Source of the DNA: a virus | IMG/VR virus record: IMGVR_UViG_3300032893_000214 | Span: 1-32,330 of that record | Reading direction: 5' to 3' (one strand) | DNA length: 32,330 nt | In this document: piece by piece, positions 6,939 through 16,936 of the stretch | Numbering within the stretch: position 1 is the first letter of the stretch | Layout of the letters: each line of letters opens with the position of its first letter | Notes under the pieces: generated by a model | The model's input: only the letters and a program-made list of their open reading frames with translations | What the model was told of the DNA's origin: nothing | Database searches by the model: none | Made by a program: the position numbers and the translations under genes

Positions 6939-9900
6939 TTGACCGGCTTAGCCCCCGTCAGTTGATCGACTTTATCCTGAATCGCTTGTTGAAACAACTC
7001 AGGGTGCCGAGCCAACATCGCATCCTCCGCGCCAGCGATACGCGCGCGCCCTTGGCCGGAGCCATAGCGTGCAGTTCTGATCGTTCCTTCAATCCATTCC
7101 TTGCGAATAAAATCGGGCATTTTGTACCAATCTTCATTGCTCATAAGGCTTTGAAGCGCCATGTTCGTGCGCACGCCAGCAAGCGTTTGATATTCATAGT
7201 ACAATTGCGAATTTAGCTTCTGTCCCTTAATGTTCTGTGCAAGGTCGGCCGGTCCAATGTTAAGCCGTTGCAGCTCGATATCAATCGGGTCGGTAGTGAC
7301 CGGAGCGGACCCGATGATGCCCGCGCCGCCGGATTTGTAATACATCGGGTTGGCGATTGCCCGCCCGCGGTAGTCGATCCTGATCGGCAGGCTTTCCCGT
7401 CCCCAGCCCCACGCATTGCCGGGAATGTGTGATCTGAACCCGTCAATAATGTTGCGCGTTTCCCGCGCGTAGCGATCAAGCGACGCCGCCGTTTGCCGAA
7501 ACGCAGAAGAAAATGGGGCAGCGGTTCCGAATATTGACGGAATCTTCCAAGCGTTTTCTTTGTAGTTCTTGCCGATTTCTATTACGTCGGCTAGCGTCGT
7601 CATTCCAACGCTATCTTCAACCCAACTCGAAAGCGATTGAACGGCTTTGGCAATTCCGTTTGCGTACTCGCCTTCTGAAAAATGCCGGCCCGCAGCGACC
7701 ATATCCGCCATCGCGGCAATCGCATCGCCGATCGGGCCAAGCCGATTAAGGCTGTACCAATAATCCCCAAGGCGGATTGATTTTGGAATCGGGTGCGTAT
7801 GAGCCCAAACCTTTCTATCTTCCGGGTCAGGAGGCCCGCTATCGGCGATCGTATCGCTCAGCACGCCCTGAGCCGTCCACGCGCCAAGCCCGGAGGCGAC
7901 GACCAGACGCGCCAATTGTTTGTGCTGCTCGATCGGCCCCATCTCGCCACGCAATCGCGCGCCGATTTCCGAGCCTTTGAAAAAGACGCCGGCCGCCGAG
8001 GTCGGCAACAACGAATTCGCGGCCTTGAACAGATTGGTCGGAATGAGGCGAAACGGGAATATCCATCGTCCGCCCGGCGTTTGAAGGATCGTCTTCGACA
8101 CCCGTTCGCCGACTTCGCCGAGCGGGCTGGTGAAATTGAAATAGTCGGCGCTCGAAACCGCCTTGTCCATTTCCTTTTCGGTCGGACTGGCGAGCGCAGC
8201 GGCCTCGCGCTGCCAAAAATCCTGCGTCCAAGGCTTCGCGCCTTCGGTCATGGCGCGCCGATAAGCCTGCTCCTCGCGGGCCATGTAGAAGGCCATGTGG
8301 CGGGTCAGGGTATGGATGAACGAGGCGCTGCGGGCCGGCACGCCGATCACTTCACCAATCGCGTGGCCGATCTTCGACGAATAGGGGTTGCCACGACCGC
8401 CCGTGTAGACGTTTACCGCGCCTCCCTCGGTGTTTGTTTTTTTTGCCTTGATCGCGGCCTCAACCGCACGTCCAACCGAGGCGGCGTATTTGCCGCTCGG
8501 GTCTTCTTTTTCCGCTGCTCGGCGCCACGCCTGCACGGCTTCTTCGCCCGGCAATGGCGTCGGCATGTTATCGCGGAACGCCTTGGCGGCGGAAATCATC
8601 GCATTGCCAAAGCCCTTATAAAGTCCGACCGTCGTCGCCATCGCCTCACTTACATATAGACGCTCGATATCCCTATCGGTCAAAGATGCAACTTTGCCAA
8701 TCGCCGATGCAATCGGGTTGATGACAAGTTTTTCATACGCCATGAACGTATCGTTGACGCCGACATACTTCGTGTGGGTAATCAGACCGGAAATAAGACC
8801 ATTGACCCACGGATAATACAATTTGTCCGCCGTCGTATATTTGCGCGCTTCTCTGAGAATACGGGCCGGCGCGGCGGGATCGTTGGAGTTGGCGACCTTA
8901 TTGGCGAGGTCGCGCAAATCGTCGGCAGTCGGGGCGTCCTCGCCCTTCTTCGTCGTCATGAACTCGTTGAGCTGCTTCTCGTTCTTGACGCTCTCCATGA
9001 ACTCTTGGATCACATTGCCCGTGCGGCCCCACTCGGCTCGCAGGCCGACGACGCGCTCAAGGATCGAATCAAAGGCGATTGAGTGCTGCATCTTGGCGAT
9101 TTCGAGCGCCTTCAATTCATCGAAATCGTTGGTCCCGCCTTTGTCGCGCACAGCCTGCGCGGCGTCGCGGACCTTGTTGCCGAGGTCCATCATCAACTGA
9201 TAGGCGCGGCGAACCTTCTGCTCATTTTCAAGTTTCTCGCTGAGCGCGCCGAGGCCCTTCACGACTTCCTCGGGCGACAGGCCGAAGGCGTCCGCCAGCG
9301 GCTCGACGTGCATCAGTGGGATTGTCCCCGCCCTTGCCTTCGCGTACTCGTCAGGCGGTACGGCGTCGTTGATGATCGCTTTCACGTCATCGGAAGTTGT
9401 CAGCTTGGAAATGCTGCGCTCGTATCGCCTGCGCCACGCCGTCTTCTCCGGGCTCGCCGGCTCGGAAATGCTCTCGCCCTTCTGGGCTTGCGCCGCGACA
9501 GTGCGCGGTTGCTCTACAGGATCGCCGTTTTTATGTGTGATTTCTACATCGTTGGGGTCGAGATCGTTGATATTCTCCAAGTTTTCCGGCCGCACGCCGT
9601 GGACGCGGACGCCATAAGTGTCACCCTCGACCCGCTCGCCGGGTTTCAACACGCGGCCCACAGCGTCGGTAATCACGTCATAGGAATAGGGCGAGCCATG
9701 CTCGGCGGTCATCGGCTGAATCGCCGCGCGCGCTGCATCCTCGGGTTTGCCCAAATCAATCGACGGCTTGTCCGGGCCGATCAGTCCCAGGTCTTTCGCA
9801 ATTGCGAGATTGATCCGATCGGCGATGCCCCCGGTGACGCGAGGCGCGCTGTCATCGCCACCAAGAATCTTCCTGGCCTGTTCGATTTCCTCTGGCGTCG

Positions 9901-11011
9901 GGCGCGTGTCGATCGCATCCGGGCCTTTGGCGAAGTGGTCATTGTCGTGAGGGTAGGGTTTTTCGTACAGGTTCTCAGGCGGATTGTCGTCGGGCGCGTT
10001 TTGGATGCGGTCGAGGATCGGCTCGTAAATCTTCTCCGCCGCGTCCTGGTCGATGTCGTTGGCTCTGTACCACGCGCCCTCGGCCTTCTCGGCGAATTCG
10101 TAATGGGCGACGCGATAGGCTGACTTCTCGTCCATGCCGCCCTTGATCAGGGCTTCCATCGTGTGCTGCTCGACGTTCTCATGGATGACGAACGGCTCAG
10201 CCGGATCGAACGTGACGGTCTGCGACGGGTCTGAGATACGCGGCGCTTCGATCTCTCTAGGAAATCTGTGATCTATGTAGACCGTGGGATCGGCGAGCGG
10301 CGTCGAGCCGCCGGCTGTGTAAGGAACCGTGTGCGAGCGATCGACGAGAGGATGATCGATGGCGTTGGTTGTGACCGAACTGCGCAGGATCGAATCGACC
10401 AAGGGCTCGCCCGTCGCCGCCATCGCCGAGCGGGGAATGGCCGGAGGCTGATCGCCGATCGGCTTGATCTCGCTGGGGATTGCGCTCTCTCGGGGCGGGG
10501 CGGGGTGAAACTCAAACGGCGAGCCCATGAAGGCGTCGGGGATCGAAACAAAATCCCGATGGACCCCCATCGCCATCAAGGTTTGCTGCGCTGCGGTATA
10601 AAGCGCCGCAGGGGCGCGCAGATGGAAATCGAGCCCGGCCGCAGCGGGGAACACCACGGCCTCATAGAACGCCTTGTCGATCTCTGTGAGAGGCCCTTCG
10701 GGTTTGCCTTCGTAGGTCTGGCGAACGCGGGCCTTGACGCTTTCGGGGAGCCCGAGCGGGCCGCTGCCAAATTCCGCCTCGTTAAACGCCTGCGCCCCAA
10801 CGCCGAACGCGTCCAGGACATGCCCTAGAACCTGATTGGCGACGGCGCTGGTCAGATCGCTGACGCCGCCCAGGGCGCCCAGCGTCGTTTTGGGCTTGGC
10901 GGTCGGATCGCCTAACCATGTTCCGCTCGTATCCTGCGGCGGGGTTGGGTCACTCGACCACACCCCTGCGGTCTTCGGCGGCGTCGGATCAGCCGACCAT
11001 TGATCGGTCAC
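6935..11011 (-). CDS. large internal virion/ejection-type protein (1358 aa)
   Basis: The largest gene of the window. It starts with GTG at 11011 (GGGAG nine bases upstream), overlapping the preceding stop (GTGA). The N-terminus has three Trp-containing units (WSADPTPP, WSSDPTPP, WLGDPTAKP; residues 5-38). The middle is helical and highly charged. A segment around Y-Y-P-W-V-N-G-L-I-S-G-L-I-T-H-T-K-Y resembles a conserved stretch in large phage polyvalent/ejection proteins. Size and position after the gp14-like and 545-aa genes match the third ejection protein (gp16-like) of podoviruses, which enters the host with the DNA. No lytic transglycosylase motif was found. Confidence 0.65.
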   Translation of the reverse strand: MTDQWSADPTPPKTAGVWSSDPTPPQDTSGTWLGDPTAKPKTTLGALGGVSDLTSAVANQVLGHVLDAFGVGAQAFNEAEFGSGPLGLPESVKARVRQTYEGKPEGPLTEIDKAFYEAVVFPAAAGLDFHLRAPAALYTAAQQTLMAMGVHRDFVSIPDAFMGSPFEFHPAPPRESAIPSEIKPIGDQPPAIPRSAMAATGEPLVDSILRSSVTTNAIDHPLVDRSHTVPYTAGGSTPLADPTVYIDHRFPREIEAPRISDPSQTVTFDPAEPFVIHENVEQHTMEALIKGGMDEKSAYRVAHYEFAEKAEGAWYRANDIDQDAAEKIYEPILDRIQNAPDDNPPENLYEKPYPHDNDHFAKGPDAIDTRPTPEEIEQARKILGGDDSAPRVTGGIADRINLAIAKDLGLIGPDKPSIDLGKPEDAARAAIQPMTAEHGSPYSYDVITDAVGRVLKPGERVEGDTYGVRVHGVRPENLENINDLDPNDVEITHKNGDPVEQPRTVAAQAQKGESISEPASPEKTAWRRRYERSISKLTTSDDVKAIINDAVPPDEYAKARAGTIPLMHVEPLADAFGLSPEEVVKGLGALSEKLENEQKVRRAYQLMMDLGNKVRDAAQAVRDKGGTNDFDELKALEIAKMQHSIAFDSILERVVGLRAEWGRTGNVIQEFMESVKNEKQLNEFMTTKKGEDAPTADDLRDLANKVANSNDPAAPARILREARKYTTADKLYYPWVNGLISGLITHTKYVGVNDTFMAYEKLVINPIASAIGKVASLTDRDIERLYVSEAMATTVGLYKGFGNAMISAAKAFRDNMPTPLPGEEAVQAWRRAAEKEDPSGKYAASVGRAVEAAIKAKKTNTEGGAVNVYTGGRGNPYSSKIGHAIGEVIGVPARSASFIHTLTRHMAFYMAREEQAYRRAMTEGAKPWTQDFWQREAAALASPTEKEMDKAVSSADYFNFTSPLGEVGERVSKTILQTPGGRWIFPFRLIPTNLFKAANSLLPTSAAGVFFKGSEIGARLRGEMGPIEQHKQLARLVVASGLGAWTAQGVLSDTIADSGPPDPEDRKVWAHTHPIPKSIRLGDYWYSLNRLGPIGDAIAAMADMVAAGRHFSEGEYANGIAKAVQSLSSWVEDSVGMTTLADVIEIGKNYKENAWKIPSIFGTAAPFSSAFRQTAASLDRYARETRNIIDGFRSHIPGNAWGWGRESLPIRIDYRGRAIANPMYYKSGGAGIIGSAPVTTDPIDIELQRLNIGPADLAQNIKGQKLNSQLYYEYQTLAGVRTNMALQSLMSNEDWYKMPDFIRKEWIEGTIRTARYGSGQGRARIAGAEDAMLARHPELFQQAIQDKVDQLTGAKPVK

Positions 11012-12645
11012 TTCTGAAACTCCCGGCCCGCCGCGTCATAATATTTGCCCGTCACGGTATCGCGAAACAAAGTCCCGTTGGATTGGAGATTCTTGTTATC
11101 CATCAGAGGCGCGGGGACCTTAAGCCCGTTGACGAAGCGATCGGCTTGAGCTGGCTTGACCTCGGAAACCGGCGTTCCGCCCGGCGAGCCGTAGAGCGTC
11201 AGCAGGTGTTTCATCAGATCGGCTGGGCTGCGCTTGTAAGGCGCCATCGCTTGATTCGCCAGAGAGTTGGGGTTGGAGAAATCCATCTCCTTCACTCGCT
11301 CCTGGGGCGAGAGTTTCAGGAGCTGCGGCATGATGCGTTGGATGTAATCGCTGAGTCGCGCCGTGGCGTCGGGGTCTTTCATCAGTGCCCCGCCGAACGG
11401 CAGAGTCGGGGAAATCAACTGCTCGGCGCCCTGCATGAAAGTTCGGAACTGCGGGGTTTCCGAGGGGTCCTTCCGCATGTCCTGCATCATGCCGTAGATA
11501 TTCTTGAACGTGCCGTCGCCGATCTTGTCCTCTTTGCGGGCCTGCATCAGGCTTTCCAAGGTCAATTCGTTGTCGAGTAGTCCGCTCATCAGCGCCTTGG
11601 CGGTGAAGGGATCGTCCACCACCTTGCCTTGTTCCTGCTGCATGTGCTCGCCGAGTTCTAGCCCCGAGCGCAGCAGGCCGGGAGGGGCGCCGGGCATCAT
11701 CGAAATCGCCTTGATGTCCTTGAAAAACTGTGCGTTGAAATTAGCGTTGCCTTGATCGTCAAAGGTGATGTTGTTGCCGACGGCCTTATTGAAGGCGTCG
11801 TCCGCCTTTTCGGTCTGCTCGCGACGCAGATCGGCTTGGGCCTGGCGATCATAAGCGGCGGCGATTCGTTGCTGGCCCTGCTGGTACTGCGCGATTTGCT
11901 TGGGATCGGTTCCCTTGAGATAAGGCGCAATCGCAGGGTCGCTGGCGAATTTAGAGTAATCGACGTTGGGGTTTTTCGAGATCAGCCCGAACAAAGCCGA
12001 TTGAGCGATCTGTTCCTTGGCTTTCTGCGCCGCCTCGCGCACCGCCGCGACGCCTTCGGTATTCATGTTGGAGGTTGCGATCGTCGCGTCGATCGAGGCG
12101 TCAAAGGATTTGATGGCGTCAATCGCCGAGGACGGATCGTTGTAGGAAGTGGCGGACCAGGTGTTCGCCATCTTCTCCATGTTCGTCCTGACCGCGACGC
12201 CAGCCAGCGTCGACATGTCGGCCGCGGTCTTGGTGAAGAAATGCGTCCTCAGTTCGTCGACCCGGCTCTCCGCCCAGCGATTGCCGTAGTCGGTGACGAA
12301 ACCGTTCTGAAACTTGTCCAGCGCCGGCTCGACCACGTCGCGCTGGAACTTCGCCGCGATCGTCGGGTCGTTGGGATCAACGTTGGGATCGGTGACCGTC
12401 TGGTTCCACTTCTGTGTGAGATCAGCCTGGATGCCCGCGAGTCCCAAAGCCCCATGCGTGATCTCGGCGTGAGCGGCGAAGCGTTCGACGGTATCGCCCG
12501 CAGCCTTGACCGCCCCCGAAATCTCCTCGCCTGTCTGGTGATAGAACGCGCCGATCCGACGCCCGGCCATTGCGAAGGCTTCCGCCCCGGCGTTGCTCGG
12601 GCGGACATCTTCGATCGGCGCGTCGTATTGGCGGATTTGGGCCAC
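11008..12645 (-). CDS. putative internal virion protein (545 aa)
   Basis: A 545-aa, mostly helical, Ala/Gln/Lys-rich protein without signal peptide or membrane span. It starts at a GTG with AGGGG eight bases upstream and ends overlapping the 1358-aa gene. It sits between a gp14-like core protein and the giant protein, which is the position of internal virion protein B (T7 gp15-like) in short-tailed phages. No sequence signature confirms this, so the call rests on gene order, length and composition. Confidence 0.55.
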   Translation of the reverse strand: MAQIRQYDAPIEDVRPSNAGAEAFAMAGRRIGAFYHQTGEEISGAVKAAGDTVERFAAHAEITHGALGLAGIQADLTQKWNQTVTDPNVDPNDPTIAAKFQRDVVEPALDKFQNGFVTDYGNRWAESRVDELRTHFFTKTAADMSTLAGVAVRTNMEKMANTWSATSYNDPSSAIDAIKSFDASIDATIATSNMNTEGVAAVREAAQKAKEQIAQSALFGLISKNPNVDYSKFASDPAIAPYLKGTDPKQIAQYQQGQQRIAAAYDRQAQADLRREQTEKADDAFNKAVGNNITFDDQGNANFNAQFFKDIKAISMMPGAPPGLLRSGLELGEHMQQEQGKVVDDPFTAKALMSGLLDNELTLESLMQARKEDKIGDGTFKNIYGMMQDMRKDPSETPQFRTFMQGAEQLISPTLPFGGALMKDPDATARLSDYIQRIMPQLLKLSPQERVKEMDFSNPNSLANQAMAPYKRSPADLMKHLLTLYGSPGGTPVSEVKPAQADRFVNGLKVPAPLMDNKNLQSNGTLFRDTVTGKYYDAAGREFQK

Positions 12646-12655
12646 AACCTATCCC

Positions 12656-13156
12656 CTAGAGCAAACTGGCGAAGTTGGCGATGGCGGCGACGCCCTGGAC
12701 GATCGAACCGAAAATCCCGCCTGAAGCCGCCATCTTCGCCGCGGCCGCCATATCCTCGTAAGCCTTGCCCTGCTCGGTGTAGGCATAGGCTTCCTGCTGG
12801 CCTTTGAACTCGCTGACCTGTTTGGCCAAAGCGCCCTGCTGGGCGCTCGATTGCAACACGTTCAGGGCCGTGCCGCTCATCGCCATACCCGAGCCGGCGT
12901 AGCCTGCGACCTCGCTTCCCAACGCCTGCGTGATCTGGCGGGTTTCCTGGACCTGCTGAACGCCAGTCATCAGTTCGGTGTATTTGGCTTCCTCGAAGGA
13001 AAGTTTGGCCGCTTCTTCATAGCTCTTGGCTTCCTCGGTATCGCCCATCGAGGAAAAGAGATCAGAGACTGCGGCTCCGATATCGCTGATGCCGCCGAAG
13101 ATCGAGCCGCCCTTGAAGAGGCCGCTAGAAGAACTGCTGGCCGGGATCATCGACAT
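12656..13156 (-). CDS. internal virion protein, gp14-like
   Basis: 166 aa from the ATG at 13156 (a TTG three bases upstream and an ATG six bases downstream are alternatives). It has a Gly/Ser-rich N-terminus, a helical central region rich in Glu/Gln/Ala, and the segment G-S-E-V-A-G-Y-A-G-S-G-M-A-M-S-G-T-A-L-N-V-L (residues ~78-100), which matches the R/G-xx-G-xSG-xx-xSGS-xx-VL pattern of T7 gp14-like core proteins. The C-terminus is hydrophobic. These proteins form part of the ejection machine and insert in the host envelope. Confidence 0.65.
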   Translation of the reverse strand: MSMIPASSSSSGLFKGGSIFGGISDIGAAVSDLFSSMGDTEEAKSYEEAAKLSFEEAKYTELMTGVQQVQETRQITQALGSEVAGYAGSGMAMSGTALNVLQSSAQQGALAKQVSEFKGQQEAYAYTEQGKAYEDMAAAAKMAASGGIFGSIVQGVAAIANFASLL

Positions 13157-13162
13157 CAAAAA

Positions 13163-16100
13163 TCACTCATCGCTTGTGTGGAGGAACTCGCCAAACCCGG
13201 TCAGCGTCATCGGATAGGGCCGGTTGACCCGCCAGCAGGTCATCATCTCGCGGGAGTGAGCATCGTCAAGGATGGCGTAGTACATGCCGGTGAACAATGT
13301 ATTTTGGTCTACGGGAACCGTGCCGTTGCCGCGATTCGACATGAACTTCGCCTGATGCAGCCGCGTGAAGTCGCCGCCAAAAAATATGCCGCCGTTCTGG
13401 CCGCCGACGCCGGTATTCGCCAGTTTCACCGCAATCTTTTGCCCGCGCTGAATCTTGCCGAACGCCACGCCGACCTGCGAACCGCTCTCCCGAGGATCGA
13501 CCGGCGGCAATTGCTGGCCGTCGGAGACATAATTATACCCGACGATGATCTGAATGCCAGAATTGTAAAGGGCTTGCGTGAACTCGCCGTAAGCCGTTCC
13601 TGAGCCTACGCCATCGCCGAAGGGCAGCGTCAGCGAGCCGTTCGACACCGCATAATCCCCACAGTCCAGGCCGCCAGCCCATACCGTGGCCGTCGCGCCG
13701 TTCAGTGGCCACAGGCCATTCAGGGTCAAGGTTCCGTAAGGATATTGCGTCGTCGGCGCGTTGACGACCGTCGAACTCGGAATGATTGCCCCGTCCAGAT
13801 GCCAGGCGGTTTGTAGCGTCACCGATTCATCGGCCATGCCAGTCATCAGTTCGACGTGGTAGAGCCCCGAAGAATCCTCCGTCGTCATCATCAAGGCTTC
13901 GAGATTGCCGGTCTGGTCAGGCCCAACCGTGATGCTCTGGACCGATCTGCCGGTCCCGAAAGTATGGCGATGCCAGCCGCAGAACTCCGGCCCCTGGCTT
14001 GAGAACAGGGTTTTCCGCTTATAGGCCGCGCCGATCAGATTGCCGTTGCCGAGCCGAGCCCAGATCGTCGGCATGAGTTCCTGTTGATAGGCCAGCTCAA
14101 CAATGCCGCTGATCGTCAGATGCTTGGAGAAATCGTTGAGGTTCGGCGCGGTGAACTTACCCGAGAACACATCGGCAAAATACTCGATGACCTTCCGTTG
14201 GAGCTTCTGAACGAACACCGTCGTCAGTTCGGTCCGCCGCGGCTGGACATTGGCGCAGCCGACACGCGTCACGCGATGGGCCTGCATGTTGGTCGAAGTC
14301 AGGGGCGCGTTCAAGGTCGTGGCCTGGACCAGCCACTCGCCGCCCTGAGTGCCGACAATGATGCCCTGAAGGTCAGGCTGGAACCAGAAGATCGTGCTAA
14401 CATCAGGCGCGTTCAGCACATAGCGGACGCCGTTGGAATCGGACACCGTCCCGTCCGCCGAGGTCGGGGCGAAGCTGATCCCTTGCGTCATATCGGTTGC
14501 GCCGTCCGACACCGAACCGTTGATTACATTGCCCTGCGGATCGTTCAGCCAGATTCTTCCTTCGTGATAGGAGCCGCAGGTCGGCCAGCCGACGCCGCTT
14601 GAGAAGGCCCCGAGCTGCCAGACTTCAACTGGCGTCGTGCCCGGCAGTGGAGCGCCCAACACCGCCATCGTCGCCGTCAGGCCGCCGCCCACAGCCGGCC
14701 CAAACGCCTGAAATTGCGCAATGCCGAGACTAATGTAATTGTTGGCGCCAGCCTCGTTGATCGCCGTGACGACGATCCTCATCCACACATAATTCCAGGA
14801 TGACGAACTGTTCGACGATACGGCGATAGCCCCGTAGGGATTTGTGGTCGTCGTCGAGCCAAGGATCGTCCCGTTCGTCCCGCCAGAGTTTGGCGCGGAG
14901 TTGCTGGCCTGTAAGTAGGCCGTAATGCTGACGAAGGTCTCATATTGAGACTTGCGATAGAACGCCGCAAATCCCTGATCGGAAGTCGGCCACACCACTG
15001 CCGATTGGATTGTTTGCGCGCTGGCGCCGCTGTAGTTCTGACCAATCCAGGCCGAGTACGTTCCGATCTTTCCCTTGCTCAGCATAATGACTGTCGGGCT
15101 GGCGGCGGAATTTGCAAAGGTTTGAACGGTCGAACCGTTGAACGCCGTTGCAACGCCGCCAGATGAGCTGGGGATATTGCCAGCGGCGGTCGTACCGGTC
15201 ATGTTGCCGATGTGAACAACGCCCGAGATCGTCGGGCTTATCAGAGTGGCGAAGCCGGTCAGCTTGCCCCACGACCAACCTGCGGACTGAGGCGACGGCC
15301 CCCAATGCGTCGCATCCGAACCTGGCGTATTGCCGGTGTTGGAATTGACCAGCGACACCCAATAGGCGCTGTTGTATGTGACGGTGTTGCCTGTCGCGTA
15401 AGTCGTGCTGTTGTTCCAATCGGCCGGTTTTGAGAATAAGCGAATCATTCGGCCAATGTCGGCCGCGGTAAATCCGCCATCAGCAAAGGCGTTTGGCTGC
15501 ACAACCTCCCACGCGCCAGGGCTTGAAGCTGGCGTGTTGCCGATATTGGCTGAAATCAGCGATTGATAGGTGATGCTCGATGACAGAACATAATCGCCGT
15601 AGTCATAGGCGACTGAGGCGCTGTAGGTCTGAGGAGTGATCGTGAGCGTGATATTGCCCGACGTTCCTCCAGGCGTGACCACGATTCCGCCCTTGACCGG
15701 ATCGAGATAGGGGCCGTCCTGGAAATTGACCGCGTTCAGCTCGAATTGGGCGAAAGACGAGGCAGTCGGCTCGGCGGAGACGGACAACACCTGCGGCTGC
15801 GTGCCGTTCAAAAGCACCGCCTGTTCTTCGGCCTGAACCGAGTGAAGAATGTTCGGCGCCCAGGAACCGTTGAAATAAGGCGTTGCGACCTCATGGACAT
15901 GCGACATGACGCCGCTGACGAAAGTTCCTAGCGTCGAGCCGTCGATGTTGGCCCCGGTAATTTCGTCGGCAAGCGCGGCATGCGTCGAATCGTTCATGGT
16001 CAGCAGAAATCGCCGGCCTTGGAGAAGGGGATTATTCACCCCGAGACTTTTGAAAAACCCGGTATCGCCCGTCGCCCAGGTCACAGCGGAAGCCAGAGTG

Positions 16101-16444
16101 ACTACAGCCGGGTTGGCGGTCGAGATCGCCGTGACCGCCGTGTCGTCATTGGTAGTGACGAGGTTTGGCCCATCCCAGAAACGGATATAGCCGTCCGTGA
16201 ACTCCATGTTATAGGGCTGGTTTTCGGAGAGATCGAAGGCGATGATCCGCGACGGCGCACCCTGGCGGGAATAGCCGCACTCCTGCGTTCCCGGCCGTCT
16301 TGTCCACGCGCCCGTTTCGATCGGCAAGCCGTTCAGACAGACATTCAGCGCGCTCTTATAGCGCGCATCGTCGAACCGAGCTTGGGCATACGGCGAGATT
16401 TCACCGCTGAAAAAAGCCGTCTGGACTGATGTTCCCGCGCCCAT
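13163..16444 (-). CDS. tail nozzle / stabilization protein (tail tubular protein B-like)
   Basis: A 1093-aa protein. Its N-terminus (F-F-S-G-E-I-S-P-Y-A-Q-A-R-F-D...Y...L-N-V-C-L-N-G-L-P-I-E-T-G-A-W-T-R-R-P-G-T) matches the conserved opening of podovirus tail stabilization/nozzle proteins, which cap the tail tube. Two small modules near residues 273-310 and 340-382 have the W/Y-x5-Y-xx-G-xx-V...Y-x-S-L...G-N-T-P...W layout of carbohydrate-binding CBM5/12-like units. It begins two bases after the HNH endonuclease stop. It is longer than the usual 600-900 aa, partly because of the inserted modules. Confidence 0.75.
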   Translation of the reverse strand: MGAGTSVQTAFFSGEISPYAQARFDDARYKSALNVCLNGLPIETGAWTRRPGTQECGYSRQGAPSRIIAFDLSENQPYNMEFTDGYIRFWDGPNLVTTNDDTAVTAISTANPAVVTLASAVTWATGDTGFFKSLGVNNPLLQGRRFLLTMNDSTHAALADEITGANIDGSTLGTFVSGVMSHVHEVATPYFNGSWAPNILHSVQAEEQAVLLNGTQPQVLSVSAEPTASSFAQFELNAVNFQDGPYLDPVKGGIVVTPGGTSGNITLTITPQTYSASVAYDYGDYVLSSSITYQSLISANIGNTPASSPGAWEVVQPNAFADGGFTAADIGRMIRLFSKPADWNNSTTYATGNTVTYNSAYWVSLVNSNTGNTPGSDATHWGPSPQSAGWSWGKLTGFATLISPTISGVVHIGNMTGTTAAGNIPSSSGGVATAFNGSTVQTFANSAASPTVIMLSKGKIGTYSAWIGQNYSGASAQTIQSAVVWPTSDQGFAAFYRKSQYETFVSITAYLQASNSAPNSGGTNGTILGSTTTTNPYGAIAVSSNSSSSWNYVWMRIVVTAINEAGANNYISLGIAQFQAFGPAVGGGLTATMAVLGAPLPGTTPVEVWQLGAFSSGVGWPTCGSYHEGRIWLNDPQGNVINGSVSDGATDMTQGISFAPTSADGTVSDSNGVRYVLNAPDVSTIFWFQPDLQGIIVGTQGGEWLVQATTLNAPLTSTNMQAHRVTRVGCANVQPRRTELTTVFVQKLQRKVIEYFADVFSGKFTAPNLNDFSKHLTISGIVELAYQQELMPTIWARLGNGNLIGAAYKRKTLFSSQGPEFCGWHRHTFGTGRSVQSITVGPDQTGNLEALMMTTEDSSGLYHVELMTGMADESVTLQTAWHLDGAIIPSSTVVNAPTTQYPYGTLTLNGLWPLNGATATVWAGGLDCGDYAVSNGSLTLPFGDGVGSGTAYGEFTQALYNSGIQIIVGYNYVSDGQQLPPVDPRESGSQVGVAFGKIQRGQKIAVKLANTGVGGQNGGIFFGGDFTRLHQAKFMSNRGNGTVPVDQNTLFTGMYYAILDDAHSREMMTCWRVNRPYPMTLTGFGEFLHTSDE

Positions 16445-16445
16445 A

Positions 16446-16928
16446 TCAGGCCACTTTCAGCTTTGCGTGGCCGTGTTTACGAAGATAGGCCGCGGCCTGC
16501 TCTAGCTGTTCAGGGCTATCATTGCACAATGCAATAGCCACATTGCACTTGTGGCAAAGCAGTCCGCGAACTTCGCCAGTGTCATGGTTGTGATCCACAT
16601 GAAATTTTTTTCCCGTTCTGCGTCCATCAACCCCGCAAATTGCGCAGCGATGATTCTGCGCAACCATCATTTCCTCAAATTGTTCTAAATTGATCCCGTA
16701 ATCACGCAGTAGATTTCTGTTTCGCAGCGTTGTTGGATAGATTTTAACAGCGGCGATACGCTTTCGCTCACGAAATGCAGGGTCATTCAACCACATATTA
16801 TGAGATGTGATTTTCATACACTCGACACAGCCGCCGCCATTGACATAACGAAGGCCAGAATGGCCATTCTTACATGGCGGACCTTGATATTTTCCACCGC
16901 GCCCCGTTCCTTTCTTTCCCTGCGCCAT
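16446..16928 (-). CDS. HNH endonuclease, recombination endonuclease VII family
   Basis: A 160-aa protein. The N-terminal zinc-ribbon part has C19, C34 and C37 (C-V-E-C). The nuclease core is D-Y-G-I-N-L-E-Q-F...C-A-I-C-G (Cys95, Cys98), H-V-D-H-N-H-D-T-G-E-V-R-G-L-L-C-H-K-C-N (His110, Asp112, His113, Cys125, Cys128), the signature of endonuclease VII-type HNH enzymes, followed by a helical tail. GAGG precedes the ATG. It is lodged between the tail adaptor and nozzle genes, and its base composition is visibly more AT-rich than theirs, so it is probably a free-standing mobile (homing-type) endonuclease rather than a Holliday-junction resolvase. Confidence 0.88.
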   Translation of the reverse strand: MAQGKKGTGRGGKYQGPPCKNGHSGLRYVNGGGCVECMKITSHNMWLNDPAFRERKRIAAVKIYPTTLRNRNLLRDYGINLEQFEEMMVAQNHRCAICGVDGRRTGKKFHVDHNHDTGEVRGLLCHKCNVAIALCNDSPEQLEQAAAYLRKHGHAKLKVA

Positions 16929-16936
16929 ATTCTACC

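Noticed and set aside
9083-10123. Forward open frame (346 codons) opposite the 1358-aa gene
   Set aside because: Mirror frame of a long coding gene; no ribosome site or recognisable domain.
11752-12807. Forward open frame (351 codons) opposite the 545-aa gene
   Set aside because: Same reason: antisense frame in GC-rich coding DNA.
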